DNA of 64,000 nt from BOG-931 sp963761525 (lineage in GTDB: Bacteria > Pseudomonadota > Alphaproteobacteria > Rhizobiales > Xanthobacteraceae). Positions 9,657 to 19,133 of this stretch are shown one piece after another. The DNA lies in contig CAVXHG010000003.1 of NCBI GenBank assembly GCA_963761525.1, forward strand, positions 62,001 to 126,000, in the 5' to 3' direction. A program made the position numbers and the translations under genes. How positions within the stretch are numbered: the stretch's first letter is position 1; every line of letters begins with the position of its first letter. The notes under the pieces were generated by a model. That model made no database searches. It saw only the letters and a program-made list of their open reading frames with translations, and was not told the DNA's origin.

Positions 9657-10712
9657 CTAGACCGTCAACACCGTCCGGCCGACGACAATACCGTTGCGCA
9701 GATCTTCGAGCGCAGCCTGAGCTTCGGCTAAGGGGCGCTCGTGGGTTGGAATTGGCGTAATTTTGCCGGAGCGGGCGAGATCCAGGAGTTCACGCGCCTC
9801 GGCTAGCGTGCCGGTCAATGTGCCTTCGATGGTCATCGCCTTGATCGCAAACATGGCTGCCGCCATGGAAAAGTTGCCGCCGAGCAGCCCGGTCACCACG
9901 ACTTTGCCGCCGCGCGCCAGGACACCGGTGGCAAATTGCAGCGAGCGGTCGGAACCGACAAAGTCGCAAATGGCCGATAGACCGCCGGTGGATTTCAGGA
10001 TCTCCCGGCGCGCCTGTGGATCCGATGGATCGTAGGCTGCGGCCGCCCCGGCATTGATCGCGGCGTTGCGCTTTTCGGCATCGATATCGGCGACAAGGGG
10101 CGGCTGACGAAAAAGCGCCCGCGCGATGGCCAGTCCCATCATGCCGACGCCGCCAAGTCCCACTAACAAGACAGGGCCGTGCTCCGAATGACTGCCAAGG
10201 TGTTTAAGCGCGGAATAGGCCGTCAGGCCTGAGCACATCAACGGGCCGGCAAAATTCGGCGACAGCGGCGCATAATCGAGCAGATACCGCGGGTGCGGAA
10301 CTAGAACATGACTGGCAAAGCCGCCATCGGCGCTGATGCCGAGATGATGATGGTCGGAGCACAGGTTTTCATTACCGGCCTTGCAGGCTGCACACGCGCC
10401 ACATCCGATCCACGGATAAACCGCGACGCGCTGGCCAACGGCCGCGCCCTCCGCGGCTTCACCGACGCTTTCTATGACACCGGCAATCTCGTGACCGAGC
10501 GTAAACGGCAGCGGGCGATCTTTGGTTATGTCGAGGCGCTTGTCGGCGCCGAGGGCGAAATAGCCGTCCTGCAAATGCAAGTCCGAGTGGCATACGCCAC
10601 ACCGCTCGATGCGCACCAGCACTTCAGTGCCGTGCGGCGCCGGACAATCGGTCACGGTCTCGCAAAGCGGCTGGCCGTAAGCAACAAGCGATTGCCGGCG
10701 CATTTTTGTCAT
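9657..10712 (-). CDS. zinc-dependent alcohol dehydrogenase
   Basis: Intact medium-chain dehydrogenase/reductase of about 351 residues. Catalytic-zinc residues lie in CGVCHSDLHL and GHEIAGVIESVG; the structural-zinc cysteines are in GCGACAACKAGNENLC. The nucleotide-binding glycines are in LVGLGGVGMMGLAIA. I prefer the ATG at 10712 (MTKMRRQSL) over one at 10733 because GGAAAG, inside the last codons of rsmA, serves as ribosome-binding site. It starts 7 bp after the rsmA stop and is the distal gene of the lptF operon. The alcohol substrate cannot be named. Confidence 0.88.
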   Translation of the reverse strand: MTKMRRQSLVAYGQPLCETVTDCPAPHGTEVLVRIERCGVCHSDLHLQDGYFALGADKRLDITKDRPLPFTLGHEIAGVIESVGEAAEGAAVGQRVAVYPWIGCGACAACKAGNENLCSDHHHLGISADGGFASHVLVPHPRYLLDYAPLSPNFAGPLMCSGLTAYSALKHLGSHSEHGPVLLVGLGGVGMMGLAIARALFRQPPLVADIDAEKRNAAINAGAAAAYDPSDPQARREILKSTGGLSAICDFVGSDRSLQFATGVLARGGKVVVTGLLGGNFSMAAAMFAIKAMTIEGTLTGTLAEARELLDLARSGKITPIPTHERPLAEAQAALEDLRNGIVVGRTVLTV

Positions 10713-10719
10713 CGAAGTC

Positions 10720-11577
10720 TTACTTTCCGGCACGTTGCGCAGCCAACGCTTCCGCTAAAGCGACGTAGCCTTCCACCGGAATGTCCTCGGCACGCGCGGT
10801 CGGGTCAAGGCCGGTGTTGCCGAACAAGGCCGGCAGATCGGCGTCGAGCGAGCGCAGGCTTTGCCGCAGCATTTTTCGCCGTTGACCGAATGCTGCCTTC
10901 GTCACCGACTCGAGGAGCCGTAGGTTGCATGGCGCTGGCTTAGTTCTCGGCACAACCTGCAAGATGGAACTCGTGACTTTCGGTGGTGGCACGAAAGCCG
11001 AAGGATTGACGTCAAACAAAATGCGGGTTTCGCAGCGCCACTGCACCAGCACCGACAGGCGGCCGTATGTTTTTGAACCGGGCGCAGCAACAATGCGCTC
11101 GGCGACCTCGCGCTGAAACATCAGCACGGTACGGTCAAACCACGGCGGCCAGGGTTCGGCGCTGAGCCATGAGATCAAAAGCGGCGTGGCAATATTGTAC
11201 GGCAGATTGGCAACGATGCGTGCCGGTGCGGCGCTGATCTGAGTGCGTGGATCGAACGTAAGCGCATCGGCAGCGATGATTTCAAGCCGTCCCGGATAAT
11301 GCGCGGCAATCTCTTCGAGCGCGGCGATTGCGCGCTCGTCGCGTTCGACGGCGATCACGCGTGCCGCTCCGAGCGCCAGCAGCGAGCGGGTGAGGCCGCC
11401 CGGTCCGGGGCCGACTTCGAATACGGTTGTGCCGGCGAGCGGCTCCGCGGCTCGCGCGATGCGGTCGGTCAAATTGAGGTCGAACAGGAAATTCTGTCCA
11501 AGCGATTTGCGCGCGATAAGCCCATGTCGGCGAATGACATCGCGCAACGGCGGCAGGCCATCCTTGGCGCTGGTCAC
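10720..11577 (-). CDS. rsmA: 16S rRNA (adenine1518/1519-N6) dimethyltransferase
   Basis: RsmA (KsgA) dimethylates two adenines in the 3' helix of 16S rRNA late in 30S assembly. The 285-residue frame is intact. It shows KSLGQNFLFD, the SAM-binding EVGPGPGGLTR, and the catalytic NLPYNIATPLL. The FGQRRKMLRQSL segment of the C-terminal domain is present. Its start overlaps the pdxA stop by 4 bp (11574-11577), so translation is probably coupled. Confidence 0.97.
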   Translation of the reverse strand: MTSAKDGLPPLRDVIRRHGLIARKSLGQNFLFDLNLTDRIARAAEPLAGTTVFEVGPGPGGLTRSLLALGAARVIAVERDERAIAALEEIAAHYPGRLEIIAADALTFDPRTQISAAPARIVANLPYNIATPLLISWLSAEPWPPWFDRTVLMFQREVAERIVAAPGSKTYGRLSVLVQWRCETRILFDVNPSAFVPPPKVTSSILQVVPRTKPAPCNLRLLESVTKAAFGQRRKMLRQSLRSLDADLPALFGNTGLDPTARAEDIPVEGYVALAEALAAQRAGK

Positions 11578-12596
11578 GACGCCGGAAGCGGCGCCCGGCT
11601 GTTCGCCTTTGCCAGGCGCGCCGCGAGATGAATCGCGGCGATCAGACTTGTCGGATCGGCGCGTCCAGTGCCGGCAATATCAAACGCCGTGCCATGGTCG
11701 GGCGATGTGCGCACGAAGGGAAGGCCAAGAGTGACATTGACGGCATGGTCGAAAGCCAGCGTCTTGATCGGGATCAGCGCCTGATCGTGATACATGCACA
11801 AAGCGGCGTCGTAGGTTTCTCGCGCCTGCGCGTGAAAAAGCGAATCTGCCGGCAGTGGCCCTCTCGCGGCGATACCGTCGTCGCGTAGTCGTGCCACGGC
11901 GGGGGCGACGATATCGCGGTCTTCTTCTCCGAGCGTGCCTTCCTCGCCGGCGTGCGGATTGAGCCCGGCGATCGCAAGCCGCGGCCGTGCAAGGCCAAAG
12001 CGCGTGACCAGATCGTGCGCGACGATGCGGCCGGTTTCGACAATCAGATCGGTCGAAAGCTGCTTGAAGATGTCTTTCAGCGGCAGATGAATCGTCACCG
12101 GTACGACTGCCAACTCCGGCGACCAGAGCATCATGACGGGACGCAACGACTTTCCGGTCGCTTCTTGAACGAGTTTGGCCAGAAATTCAGTGTGTCCGGG
12201 TTCGGCAAAGCCCCAACTGTAGAGCACGTTCTTGGCGACCGGATTGGTAACGACCGCTGCTGCCTCGCCCGACATTACGTCGGCCACCGCACGGCGGATC
12301 GAGGCGACCGCCGCGGGTGCGCTGGACCGATCCGGGCGGCCGGCTTCCGCTGTTACAGGCATGTCGATGGCAACCACTGGAAGCGCGGAGGTGAATTTGG
12401 CCGTGGCCGTTTGCGGCGTTACCAAAGCGATTGGCACGTCGAGGCCGAGCTGATCGGCCCGGCGACCGAGAAAATCCGGATCGCCGGCGATGTAGAATGG
12501 CGAAAGGCGGAGCTCCGTGCGTCGCGACCAGATTGAAAGCGCGAGATCGGGACCGATGCCGGCGGGCTCGCCGAGTGTCAAAGCCAAAGGTTGCAC
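11574..12596 (-). CDS. pdxA: 4-hydroxythreonine-4-phosphate dehydrogenase
   Basis: PdxA oxidises 4-phosphohydroxy-L-threonine in the DXP-dependent pyridoxal phosphate pathway. Intact 340 residues: LALTLGEPAGIGPDLAL at the N-terminus, EPGHTEFLAKL, CMYHDQALIPIKTLAF and FVRTSPDHGTAFDIAG supply the metal-binding histidines. It lies between surA and rsmA, an order conserved in proteobacteria. The 73 bp between its start and the surA stop contain one arm of an AGCATGATCC-type element. Confidence 0.96.
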   Translation of the reverse strand: MQPLALTLGEPAGIGPDLALSIWSRRTELRLSPFYIAGDPDFLGRRADQLGLDVPIALVTPQTATAKFTSALPVVAIDMPVTAEAGRPDRSSAPAAVASIRRAVADVMSGEAAAVVTNPVAKNVLYSWGFAEPGHTEFLAKLVQEATGKSLRPVMMLWSPELAVVPVTIHLPLKDIFKQLSTDLIVETGRIVAHDLVTRFGLARPRLAIAGLNPHAGEEGTLGEEDRDIVAPAVARLRDDGIAARGPLPADSLFHAQARETYDAALCMYHDQALIPIKTLAFDHAVNVTLGLPFVRTSPDHGTAFDIAGTGRADPTSLIAAIHLAARLAKANSRAPLPAS

Positions 12597-12669
12597 GGCG
12601 TTGCTTCTACAGCATGATCCGGGCGGGGGGAATTGTTTCGGCCGCGGTCGAGCAGGGGCCCGTGGCGCT

Positions 12670-13615
12670 CTATTGCTGTTTGTACTCGATCATCGCTTCT
12701 CGTCGGATCTCCGCGAGGTAGCGCTTGGCCTGCGCACCGAACTTCTGCTGGGTTATTTCGTCGCGCATTTCCTTTTTGCCGGGCGTATCGGCTTTGCTTT
12801 CTTTTTTCGAGCAGAGCGCAAACATCTGGATGCCCTCTGCGGTTTGATCCGGTTGCGTCAGGTGGCCGACGTCCGTCTTGTCGAGAATATCACGTTGTGC
12901 AGATGGGAGATCGGAGGAGAATTTGATCATGGGATCGCGCACCGCAACCTCGTTTAAGGCGCGCGCAAACGGCACGCCGCTGGCGCAGTCTGTGAAGCGC
13001 AGCCGCAGAGCTTCGGCCTCCTTCTTGCGCGCCTCAAAGGCGGCATCGGGCGCGCCGCGCGGCACCACCAGAAGAACAGGACGTAATGTATACTCGTAGC
13101 CGACGTCGTCCTTTTCGTCCGGTTTGTGCAACTGAAGCTGGGCTTCAACGTCGGTGTCGGCTACCTCAAGGCTCGATTTGTAACGCCCTCGGACCAAAGC
13201 ACCGCCAAGCGTAGTCGGCCCTCAGCTTATGTTTCAGGGTGTCCGGGCTGGCGCCGCCCTTAATCAGGACTTCATCGAGCTTTTGCGGCTCCAGGCCCAT
13301 TCGCTTTCCGATGCTGGCATAGGCGTCGTCCACGTCCGACTTTGGAACGTCGATGTTGAATTTCTTTGCCTCCTTTATCTCGAGAATTTCGTTGATCAGG
13401 GTATCGATAACCTCTTGGCGTGCCGGAGCCTTCTGCGTGCTCATCTGAATGAATTTGGAGCGCTGTTCAATGTCGAGTGCCGTGATCGGTTCACCACTGA
13501 CCATCACGACAATGGTTTGCGCGCTGGCGGTTGACGGGATTGCGAACAAGCATGCAGCGGCCAGAAAGGTTATTGCCGCCGCGCTGCAAAGGGCGCCTAA
13601 CGTGGTCCGTAACAT
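12670..13615 (-). CDS. surA: periplasmic chaperone/peptidyl-prolyl isomerase SurA (one break)
   Basis: SurA escorts outer-membrane proteins through the periplasm. MLRTTLGALCSAAAITFL at 13615 begins a signal peptide ending near TASAQ. The N-terminal chaperone domain (VSGEPITALDIEQRSKFI, VIDTLINEILEIKEAKKF) is in one frame to about 13190. The parvulin-like and C-terminal regions (RDILDKTDVGHLTQPDQTAEGIQMFALC) are in another to the stop at 12670. Joined length is about 314 residues, typical of rhizobial SurA with one isomerase domain. It lies downstream of lptG, linking LPS transport and outer-membrane assembly genes. Confidence 0.9.
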
Positions 13616-13735
13616 GGCTGCGTGGTCTCCTTGATCGATTCGGGCCCGCCGCTTTTTACCCGACGTGAGAGGCACAATCGCACAAAGTCAGGGCAAAATT
13701 TAGAACGTGGAAGCCCTTGCCTGGCGATCTCAAGC

Positions 13736-14828
13736 CTAGCCATCCTCCTGAAACAACAGCACAACGAAGCCGGTGAGACTGCCGATCAGGACCGGCGTCC
13801 ATGCCGCTGCAACCGGCGAGAGAAGTTCGGATTTGCTCATATCTTCGGTGATCTTCGACAGCACAAACAACAGGAAGCCCGCCGTTATGCCGCTGAGCAC
13901 CATTTTCTGTACGCCGCCGAACCGGAAGAAGCGCAGGCTGACCGAAGCTGCAAGTAGCACCATGGCGGCGAGAAGTAGTGGACGCGCCAATAGTTCGTCG
14001 TATTGAAGCCGGTAGCCCGCTGCTTCCAGCCCGGCGCGATCCGCCATTTTGATATAAGTCGGCAGTTGCCAGAACGGCACCGTCTCCGGCGTGGCAAAAC
14101 TCTCACGCACCTGTTCCATGGTCAGGTTGGTATTGAGGCGGTAGGTGTCTTCGACCTGCAGCGGATTATCGCTCGCGTAAATACGCACATCCTCGAAGTT
14201 CCCAATACCCATCTTCGAGGGATGCGCTCCTCGCTTCGATCCGTTTCTGGAACTGACCGGTGCTGTCAAAGGTGAAGATGGTCAGGTTGCCAAGATTGGC
14301 CCCCTGATCGCGGCTGGTTTTGGCATTGATGATCGCGGCGCCGTCGGTGCTCTTTTGACGGACCCAAAAGCCGTTAGTGCCGCCCTGGAGGGCGGACTGG
14401 ACTTCACCGACGACTTCGGACTCCAGCCGTTTCGATTTTTCCTCAAGAATTGCCGAGATCGGATTGTAGACAGTCGTTGCTAACGTTCCAAACAGGAGTG
14501 CCGCGATGACCGCAGGGGCGATGAATTGCCAGGCGGATATCCCGGCGGCCCGGGCAACCACAAGTTCGAGACGCCGCGAAAGCGTGAGGTAGCACGACAT
14601 CGCGCCGACCAGCACCGAGAATGGCATAATGCGTTCGGTCAACTGTGGCACTCGGAACATAGAAATTTTCGCGAGCGCCCACGGCGTGGCATTGGGCCAG
14701 TCGGCACCCCGCCGCATCAACTCGACGTAATCGATCATGCCGGCAAGGAGGACGACGCCGATAAACGCGCCGACCACCGCGGAGAGAAAGCGAAGACCGA
14801 AGTAACGCGAAAGGGTGCCGACAACCAT
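13736..14828 (-). CDS. lptG: LPS export ABC transporter permease LptG (one break)
   Basis: LptG, with LptF and the LptB ATPase, extracts lipopolysaccharide from the inner membrane and passes it to the Lpt bridge. The N-terminal half (LSRYFGLRFLSAVVGAFIGVVLL, then FSVLVGAMSCYLTLSRRLELVVARAAG in shorter pieces) and the C-terminal half with three membrane spans (LLLAAMVLLAASVSLRFF, MVLSGITAGFLLFVLSKI, WTPVLIGSLTGFVVLLF) are in two frames that meet near 14215. Total about 364 residues and six membrane spans. It starts 8 bp after the lptF stop. lptB is not in the window. Confidence 0.92.
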
Positions 14829-14836
14829 CGGTGCTC

Positions 14837-15994
14837 CTAAGCCGTTGCGCGCGAGATGCGTTCACCGATCGCGGCGGCGATCTTGGAAACGACGATTGGC
14901 GTGCTCGATCGCCCGGCCCCGCGAGATCTGCCAGATGCCCGCCGCCATGGTGCCGAACAGCGCGATGAATTGAATGGACAGCACCGCCGGTCACACGCAC
15001 GCCGACAACGACGCTGATAAAGCCGGCAAGGCGCAACGCCGCAACCGCCCCAATCATGCCAAGCATCGCAAGCGTGCGGCTTTGTCGCGTGGTCTGCGGC
15101 GGCCCGAGGAAAGCGCAAGCGAGAATGATAAACGTCAATGGATAGAGCGGTGCTGCTAGTCTGTCGGAAAGCTCCGAGCGATATTGGTCGGGCTGCGCCA
15201 CATAAAGTGCATCGTCGGGCCGCGGCCACAACAGTTCCCAGATAAACTTTTCGCGCACTGTGTAAACGGAATTCTGCGGTCCGGTGCTGAACTTCGACAG
15301 ATCGAATGCATAACGGTCGAAGGTCACAATGCGCGGGTCGCGTTCGTTCGCCTCGGTTCGCTGGATGCTGCCGCTTTCCATCACCAGAAACGAACCCTGC
15401 TCATTCTTCACGATCTCGCCCTGTTGGGCGAGGTAGGTGGAATGCTCTTTCGGATCGCGGGCGTCGTCGACGAAAATGCCGAGCAAGAGTCCATCTGGAC
15501 GCCGGTCGGCAATGTGGAAGGTGAGGTCGCCGCTCACTGTCGTAAATCGACCCGGCTGCACGATGTTGGTCAGGATGTCGGCGCGCACCTGCGACGGCCC
15601 AGTCGCGCAATCCGCGCAGGCTGACCGGCGACACATAGGCGGCGATGCCGGCGACCATATGGAAACAACGACCGCGGATGCCAGGAAAGGAACGAGCAGC
15701 CGCCACGGCGAAATGCCAGCCGCGTTCATGACGATGATCTCGGAGTCCGAACCCAGCTTGTTGAGTACGTGCGCTGCGGAAAGTACCAGCGCTATCGGCG
15801 CCAGCATCATGACCAGCAGCGGGATGATCAGTCCGGTGATGCCGACGAAAACAAACAAGTGTCTGCCGTTGACTGGTGATCAGATCGAAATCGCGCATCG
15901 CCTGCGTGAACCAGATCACCACAGTCAGCGTCACAAGCGTGATCAGGAACGCGACCATCGTGGTGCGGAACACGTACCAGGTGAGCGAACCCAT
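14837..15994 (-). CDS. lptF: LPS export ABC transporter permease LptF (frame breaks)
   Basis: Partner permease of LptG. MGSLTWYVFRTTMVAFLITL at 15994 opens the first membrane span, followed by VVIWFTQAMRDFDLITSQRQT. A second frame from about 15855 has FVGITGLIIPLLVMMLAPIA, HVLNKLGSDSEIIVMNAAG and the periplasmic jellyroll. Breaks lie near 15850, 15640-15600 and 14985, and possibly near 14900. I place the C-terminus at GERISRATA, stop 14837, because it has the usual LptF ending. It is the first gene of the minus-strand operon and is divergent from pepA with 246 bp between starts. Confidence 0.9.
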
Positions 15995-16240
15995 CGGATG
16001 TGGTCATCCCCGCGGAGGCGGACATGGCCGCGCGAATGTCTGCGCTCGCGGCCCGCCGAATCTCCCAAGGCAAGATCTTCTATGTTTTCACAAAATGGCT
16101 TGGCCAAGGCAAACTCGCCAGAGTCGACGGGAAGCCCGTTATGGAGGCGCGATCTCAATCTCGCCAGCCCGCTTTGCATGATGGCGCCCGTCGGGTCCAT
16201 ATGTCGGCGTTCGACATACTTCGACCTGAGGAAGGACGCT
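15995..16240. promoter_or_regulatory. lptF-pepA divergent intergenic region
   Basis: 246 bp between two divergent starts; it must carry the promoters of the lptF operon and of pepA. The pepA side ends in a strong ribosome-binding site, GAGGAAGG at 16228-16235. I see no clear -35/-10 boxes or repeats. Confidence 0.35.
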
Positions 16241-17744
16241 ATGCCGAAGCGCCGAAATTTGGGTTCACCTCGTTCACCCAATTGCGCGGCGTTCTTGTTG
16301 CGTTCTGCGGCGAGAATCTCAAATTCGGGCTCGGCGGCCCAAAAAGCGCTGTCGCCGCTCGGCGAGTTGTACGGCGCGCCGCGGCGGCCGATCACTTTAC
16401 CGGCAAGAGCGGCGTCATCGCTCGATATTGTCGTTCCAGCCGGGCTCGATGCGCCGCGGCTGGTGGTGATCGGAACTGGCAAGGACGAGCGACCTCAAGC
16501 GTCGGGATATCGTCAAGCTCGGTGGCATTGCGATGGGCAAAGTGCCGGCAGTTGCCGCGCAGGCAACAATTATTGCCGAATTCGGATCGGGCGCGCTTAA
16601 AGCGACCAAATTGCGTGATCTGGTGCTCGGGGCGCGGCTGCGAGCCTATTCGTTCGACCTCTACAAGACGAAGAAGCAAGGACGATGAGGACGGCCAAAG
16701 AAGCGTCGAGATCAATTTTGCCTGCTCCAAGCCCGTGGCCGGGGCGGAAAAAGCCTGGGCGACGGCGGCAGCAATCGCCGATGGCGTCGTGATTGCACGC
16801 GACCTTGTCAATGAACCCGCCAACGTTCTTTACCCCATCGAGTTCGCGCGTCGCACATCGGCCCTGTCGAAGCTTGGCGTTGACCGTTGACGTACTGGAC
16901 GTCGCAGCCATGAAGAAGCTCGGCATGAATGCGCTGCTTGGCGTCGGGCAGGGCTCGGTCCACGACTCCCGCGTTGTCGTTATGCGCTGGAACGGCGGCA
17001 AGCGCGGCGTCGCGCCGGTTGCGTTCATCGGCAAGGGCGTCTGCTTCGATACTGGCGGCATTTCAATCAAGTCGGCCATCGGGCATGGAGGACATGAAGG
17101 GCGACATGGCTGGTGCCGCTTGCGTCGTCGGGCTCATGCACGCCCTTGCCGCGCGCAAAGCCAAGGTCAATGCGGTCGGCGCGATCGGGCTTGGTTGAGA
17201 ACATGCCGGACGGCAAGGCGCAGCGGCCCGGCGACATCGTCAAGACAATGTCAGGCCAGACCATCGAAATTATCAATACCGACGCCGAAGGCCGGCTCGT
17301 GCTGGCCGACGTGCTGCACTACGTCAACAAGCGGTTCAAACCGAAATTCATGATCAATCTGGCGACGCTTGACCGGCGCTATCATCGTCGCGCTTGGCCA
17401 GGAATATGCGGGCATGTTCTCCAACGACGACAAGTTGGTCGAGCGATCTGAACAAAGCCGGGGAGGAGACCGGCGAGCGAGTCTGGCGTATGCCGCTTGG
17501 ACCGGAATACGACAAGATGATCGATTCAAAATTTGCGGACATGAAGAATACCGGCGGGCGCTGGGGCGGCGCGATCACTGCGGCGCAACTGCTGGCGCGG
17601 TTCGTGGATAAGACGCCGTGGGCTCATCTCGATATCGCCGGCACCGCGCTTGGTTCGCCGCAGACCGACATCAACAAGAGCTGGAGTTCCGGTTGGGGTG
17701 TTCGGCTGCTTGAGCGGTTGGTCGAGGATTATTACGAACGCTGA
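16241..17744 (+). CDS. pepA: leucyl aminopeptidase (many frame breaks)
   Basis: PepA removes N-terminal residues from peptides and uses two metal ions; some homologues also bind DNA. The start at 16241 (ATGCCGAAG) follows GAGGAAGG. Metal and catalytic motifs are present: GKGVCFDTGGISIK, MEDMKGDMAGAA and the signature NTDAEGRLVLADVLHY, then INLATLTGAIIVALG across a break. The C-terminus is SSGWGVRLLERLVEDYYER. Frames change near 16330, 16490, 16675, 16875, 17085, 17195, 17370 and 17445. The joined length of about 500 residues is normal. Two palindromes separate it from holC. Confidence 0.88.
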
Positions 17745-17755
17745 TGCCGGGCTGG

Positions 17756-17834
17756 CTAGTGGAGCGGATTTGACATTCGCTACCCACCATGCCGCCAGCC
17801 TGTGAAGCGAATGTCAAATCCAAAGCTCCACTAG
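17756..17834. repeat. 79-bp palindromic element, copy A
   Basis: Near-perfect inverted repeat with ends CTAGTGGAGC. The arms share GGATTTGACATTCGCT; the right arm has three additional bases (TTT in the reverse complement) after GGAGC. About 24 bases form the loop. The element starts 12 bp after the pepA stop. CTAGTGG ends and the same three-base asymmetry are shared with copy B, so the two are diverged members of one family. I recognise such sequences as intergenic repeats of Bradyrhizobium-like genomes. It may also serve as a pepA terminator. Confidence 0.85.
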
Positions 17835-17846
17835 CACTTGTAATTG

Positions 17847-17922
17847 CTAGTGGTTTTTTGGTTCAAACATTTGCACGCGATGCTGCCGAAATGGGATGCA
17901 AATGTTTGAACCAAACCACTAG
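17847..17922. repeat. 76-bp palindromic element, copy B
   Basis: Inverted repeat with ends CTAGTGG and CCACTAG. Arms contain GGTTCAAACATTTGCA; the left arm has three extra T after GTGGTTT. Its last base (17922) is directly followed by the ATG of holC, so the right arm occupies the place of the ribosome-binding site. The RNA could fold into a long hairpin immediately before the start codon. Confidence 0.85.
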
Positions 17923-18376
17923 ATGACCGAAGTCCTGTTCTATCACCTCAAGGGCCAGACGCTGGAGCAGGTCCTGCCTGCCGCTGTTGCAGAAGTCGCT
18001 GGAGCGCGGCTGGCGGGTGGTGGTGCAGGCCTCATCGGACGAGCGCGTCGACGTGCTCGATGCGCATCTGTGGACGTGGCGAGACGACACATTCCTGCCG
18101 CACGGCACTTGGCGTGATGGCGAGGCGGCCGAGCACCCGATTTTGCTGACCGTAAACGACGAAAATCCCAACGGCGCCGGCGTGCGCTTCCTGGTCGAAG
18201 GTGCCGGCATGCCCGGCGACGCGACGTCTTATCATCGGCTGGTGCTGCTATTTGACGGCGAGGATCCGGAAGCTGTCGAAACCGCGCGAACACGCTGGGG
18301 TGAGGCCAAGGCTGCGGGCTTCGAGGTGACCTATTGGCAGGCCGATGAAAGGGGCCGCTGGCAGCGTCAGGCTTAG
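17923..18376 (+). CDS. holC: DNA polymerase III chi subunit (one break)
   Basis: HolC joins the clamp loader and binds the C-terminus of SSB. MTEVLFYHLKGQTLEQVLPA begins at 17923. After a frame change near 17975 the rest follows: LLQKSLERGWRVVVQASS, DAHLWTWRDDTFLPHG, HPILLTVNDENPNGA, and YHRLVLLFDGED. About 150 residues, the usual size. It follows pepA as in other Rhizobiales. The start codon touches palindrome B and no normal ribosome-binding site is visible, only the hairpin arm. Confidence 0.9.
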
Positions 18377-18546
18377 CTGACAATCGATCGCTAATTGCGA
18401 TGCAGTATAAAACTCCTATACGTATTTGAATTATAAGGATATTTCTCGACTCTTAATGATAATGCGCATAACTGCATCTCGCAGAGCGCAGTAAGTCGAC
18501 ATCATATTCTTTGCTCGGGCGAATATTTGGATGCTATAGTTGTTCC
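18377..18546 (+). promoter_or_regulatory. AT-rich intergenic region with candidate promoter
   Basis: A 170-bp stretch far richer in A and T than its surroundings. A candidate sigma-70-type promoter is TTGCTC (18511-18516), 18 bases, then TATAGT (18535-18540). The -10 box ends 6 bases before the ATG at 18547, so transcription would begin at or near the start codon and the mRNA could be leaderless. No ribosome-binding site is visible. Confidence 0.45.
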
Positions 18547-18964
18547 ATGAATAAGCGTTCAGTAAAAAAAGTCCGAAGCCGCAAAATCGAGCCGAGCAAC
18601 AGGAGCTTCGCAAGGCGTCGGTTCGTAAAGCATCCGCCCGCAAGACGCCTGCGCGTCAGCCGATCAAGAAGCCGGAACACTGTCGCCATGGCGCGGTCAG
18701 TTGGCATCACGTCGAGACGCCTCCACGGTGACCGTTGCGCAAATTGTTGCGCGCGACATCGTCTTTGCACGCGCACAAATATCGAGTCGGTCAGACGGTT
18801 TTCTATACGTCAAGCCCGATCAGCCGGCCGGAGCGCCAGCGGCAGCTACGAGGTGGTTGAGACTGCTGCCGTCCGACGGCGAAGACTATCAGTATCGCAT
18901 CAAGAATGCGGGCGAAGCGTTTGAACGCGTCGCCAAGGAAAGCCAGCTCGAAGTCGAGTACTAG
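18547..18964 (+). CDS. conserved hypothetical protein, basic N-terminus (frame breaks)
   Basis: The start MNKRSVKK at 18547 leads into a Lys/Arg/Ala/Ser-rich segment whose frame changes at least twice (near 18575-18600 and 18770-18850). The C-terminal part reads HKYRVGQTVFY, then YEVVRLLPSDGEDYQYRIK and AFERVAKESQLEVEY to the stop at 18962-18964. I recognise this C-terminal pattern as a small protein of unknown function common in Rhizobiales. The basic N-terminus suggests nucleic-acid binding; this is inference only. Confidence 0.6.
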
Positions 18965-19133
18965 GCGTGCCGCCGACCAATAATTTCGTCCGAATGCAGG
19001 TCACGATGAGGGCTAAATCTTGGGCTCTTGTCGCATGCCACTGCTTGTCGCGAACTGGCGCAGGCGATGAACGTTGCGTCATAGTTTACGCGCGAGGTGT
19101 GGGCGTCATGTCGCGTTCGCAGTGGAGTGGGTG

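Noticed and set aside
12605..12660. Second copy of the AGCATGATC palindrome between pdxA and surA
   Set aside because: Only one arm (AGCATGATCCGG) is present; no matching second arm, so it may be a remnant or chance.
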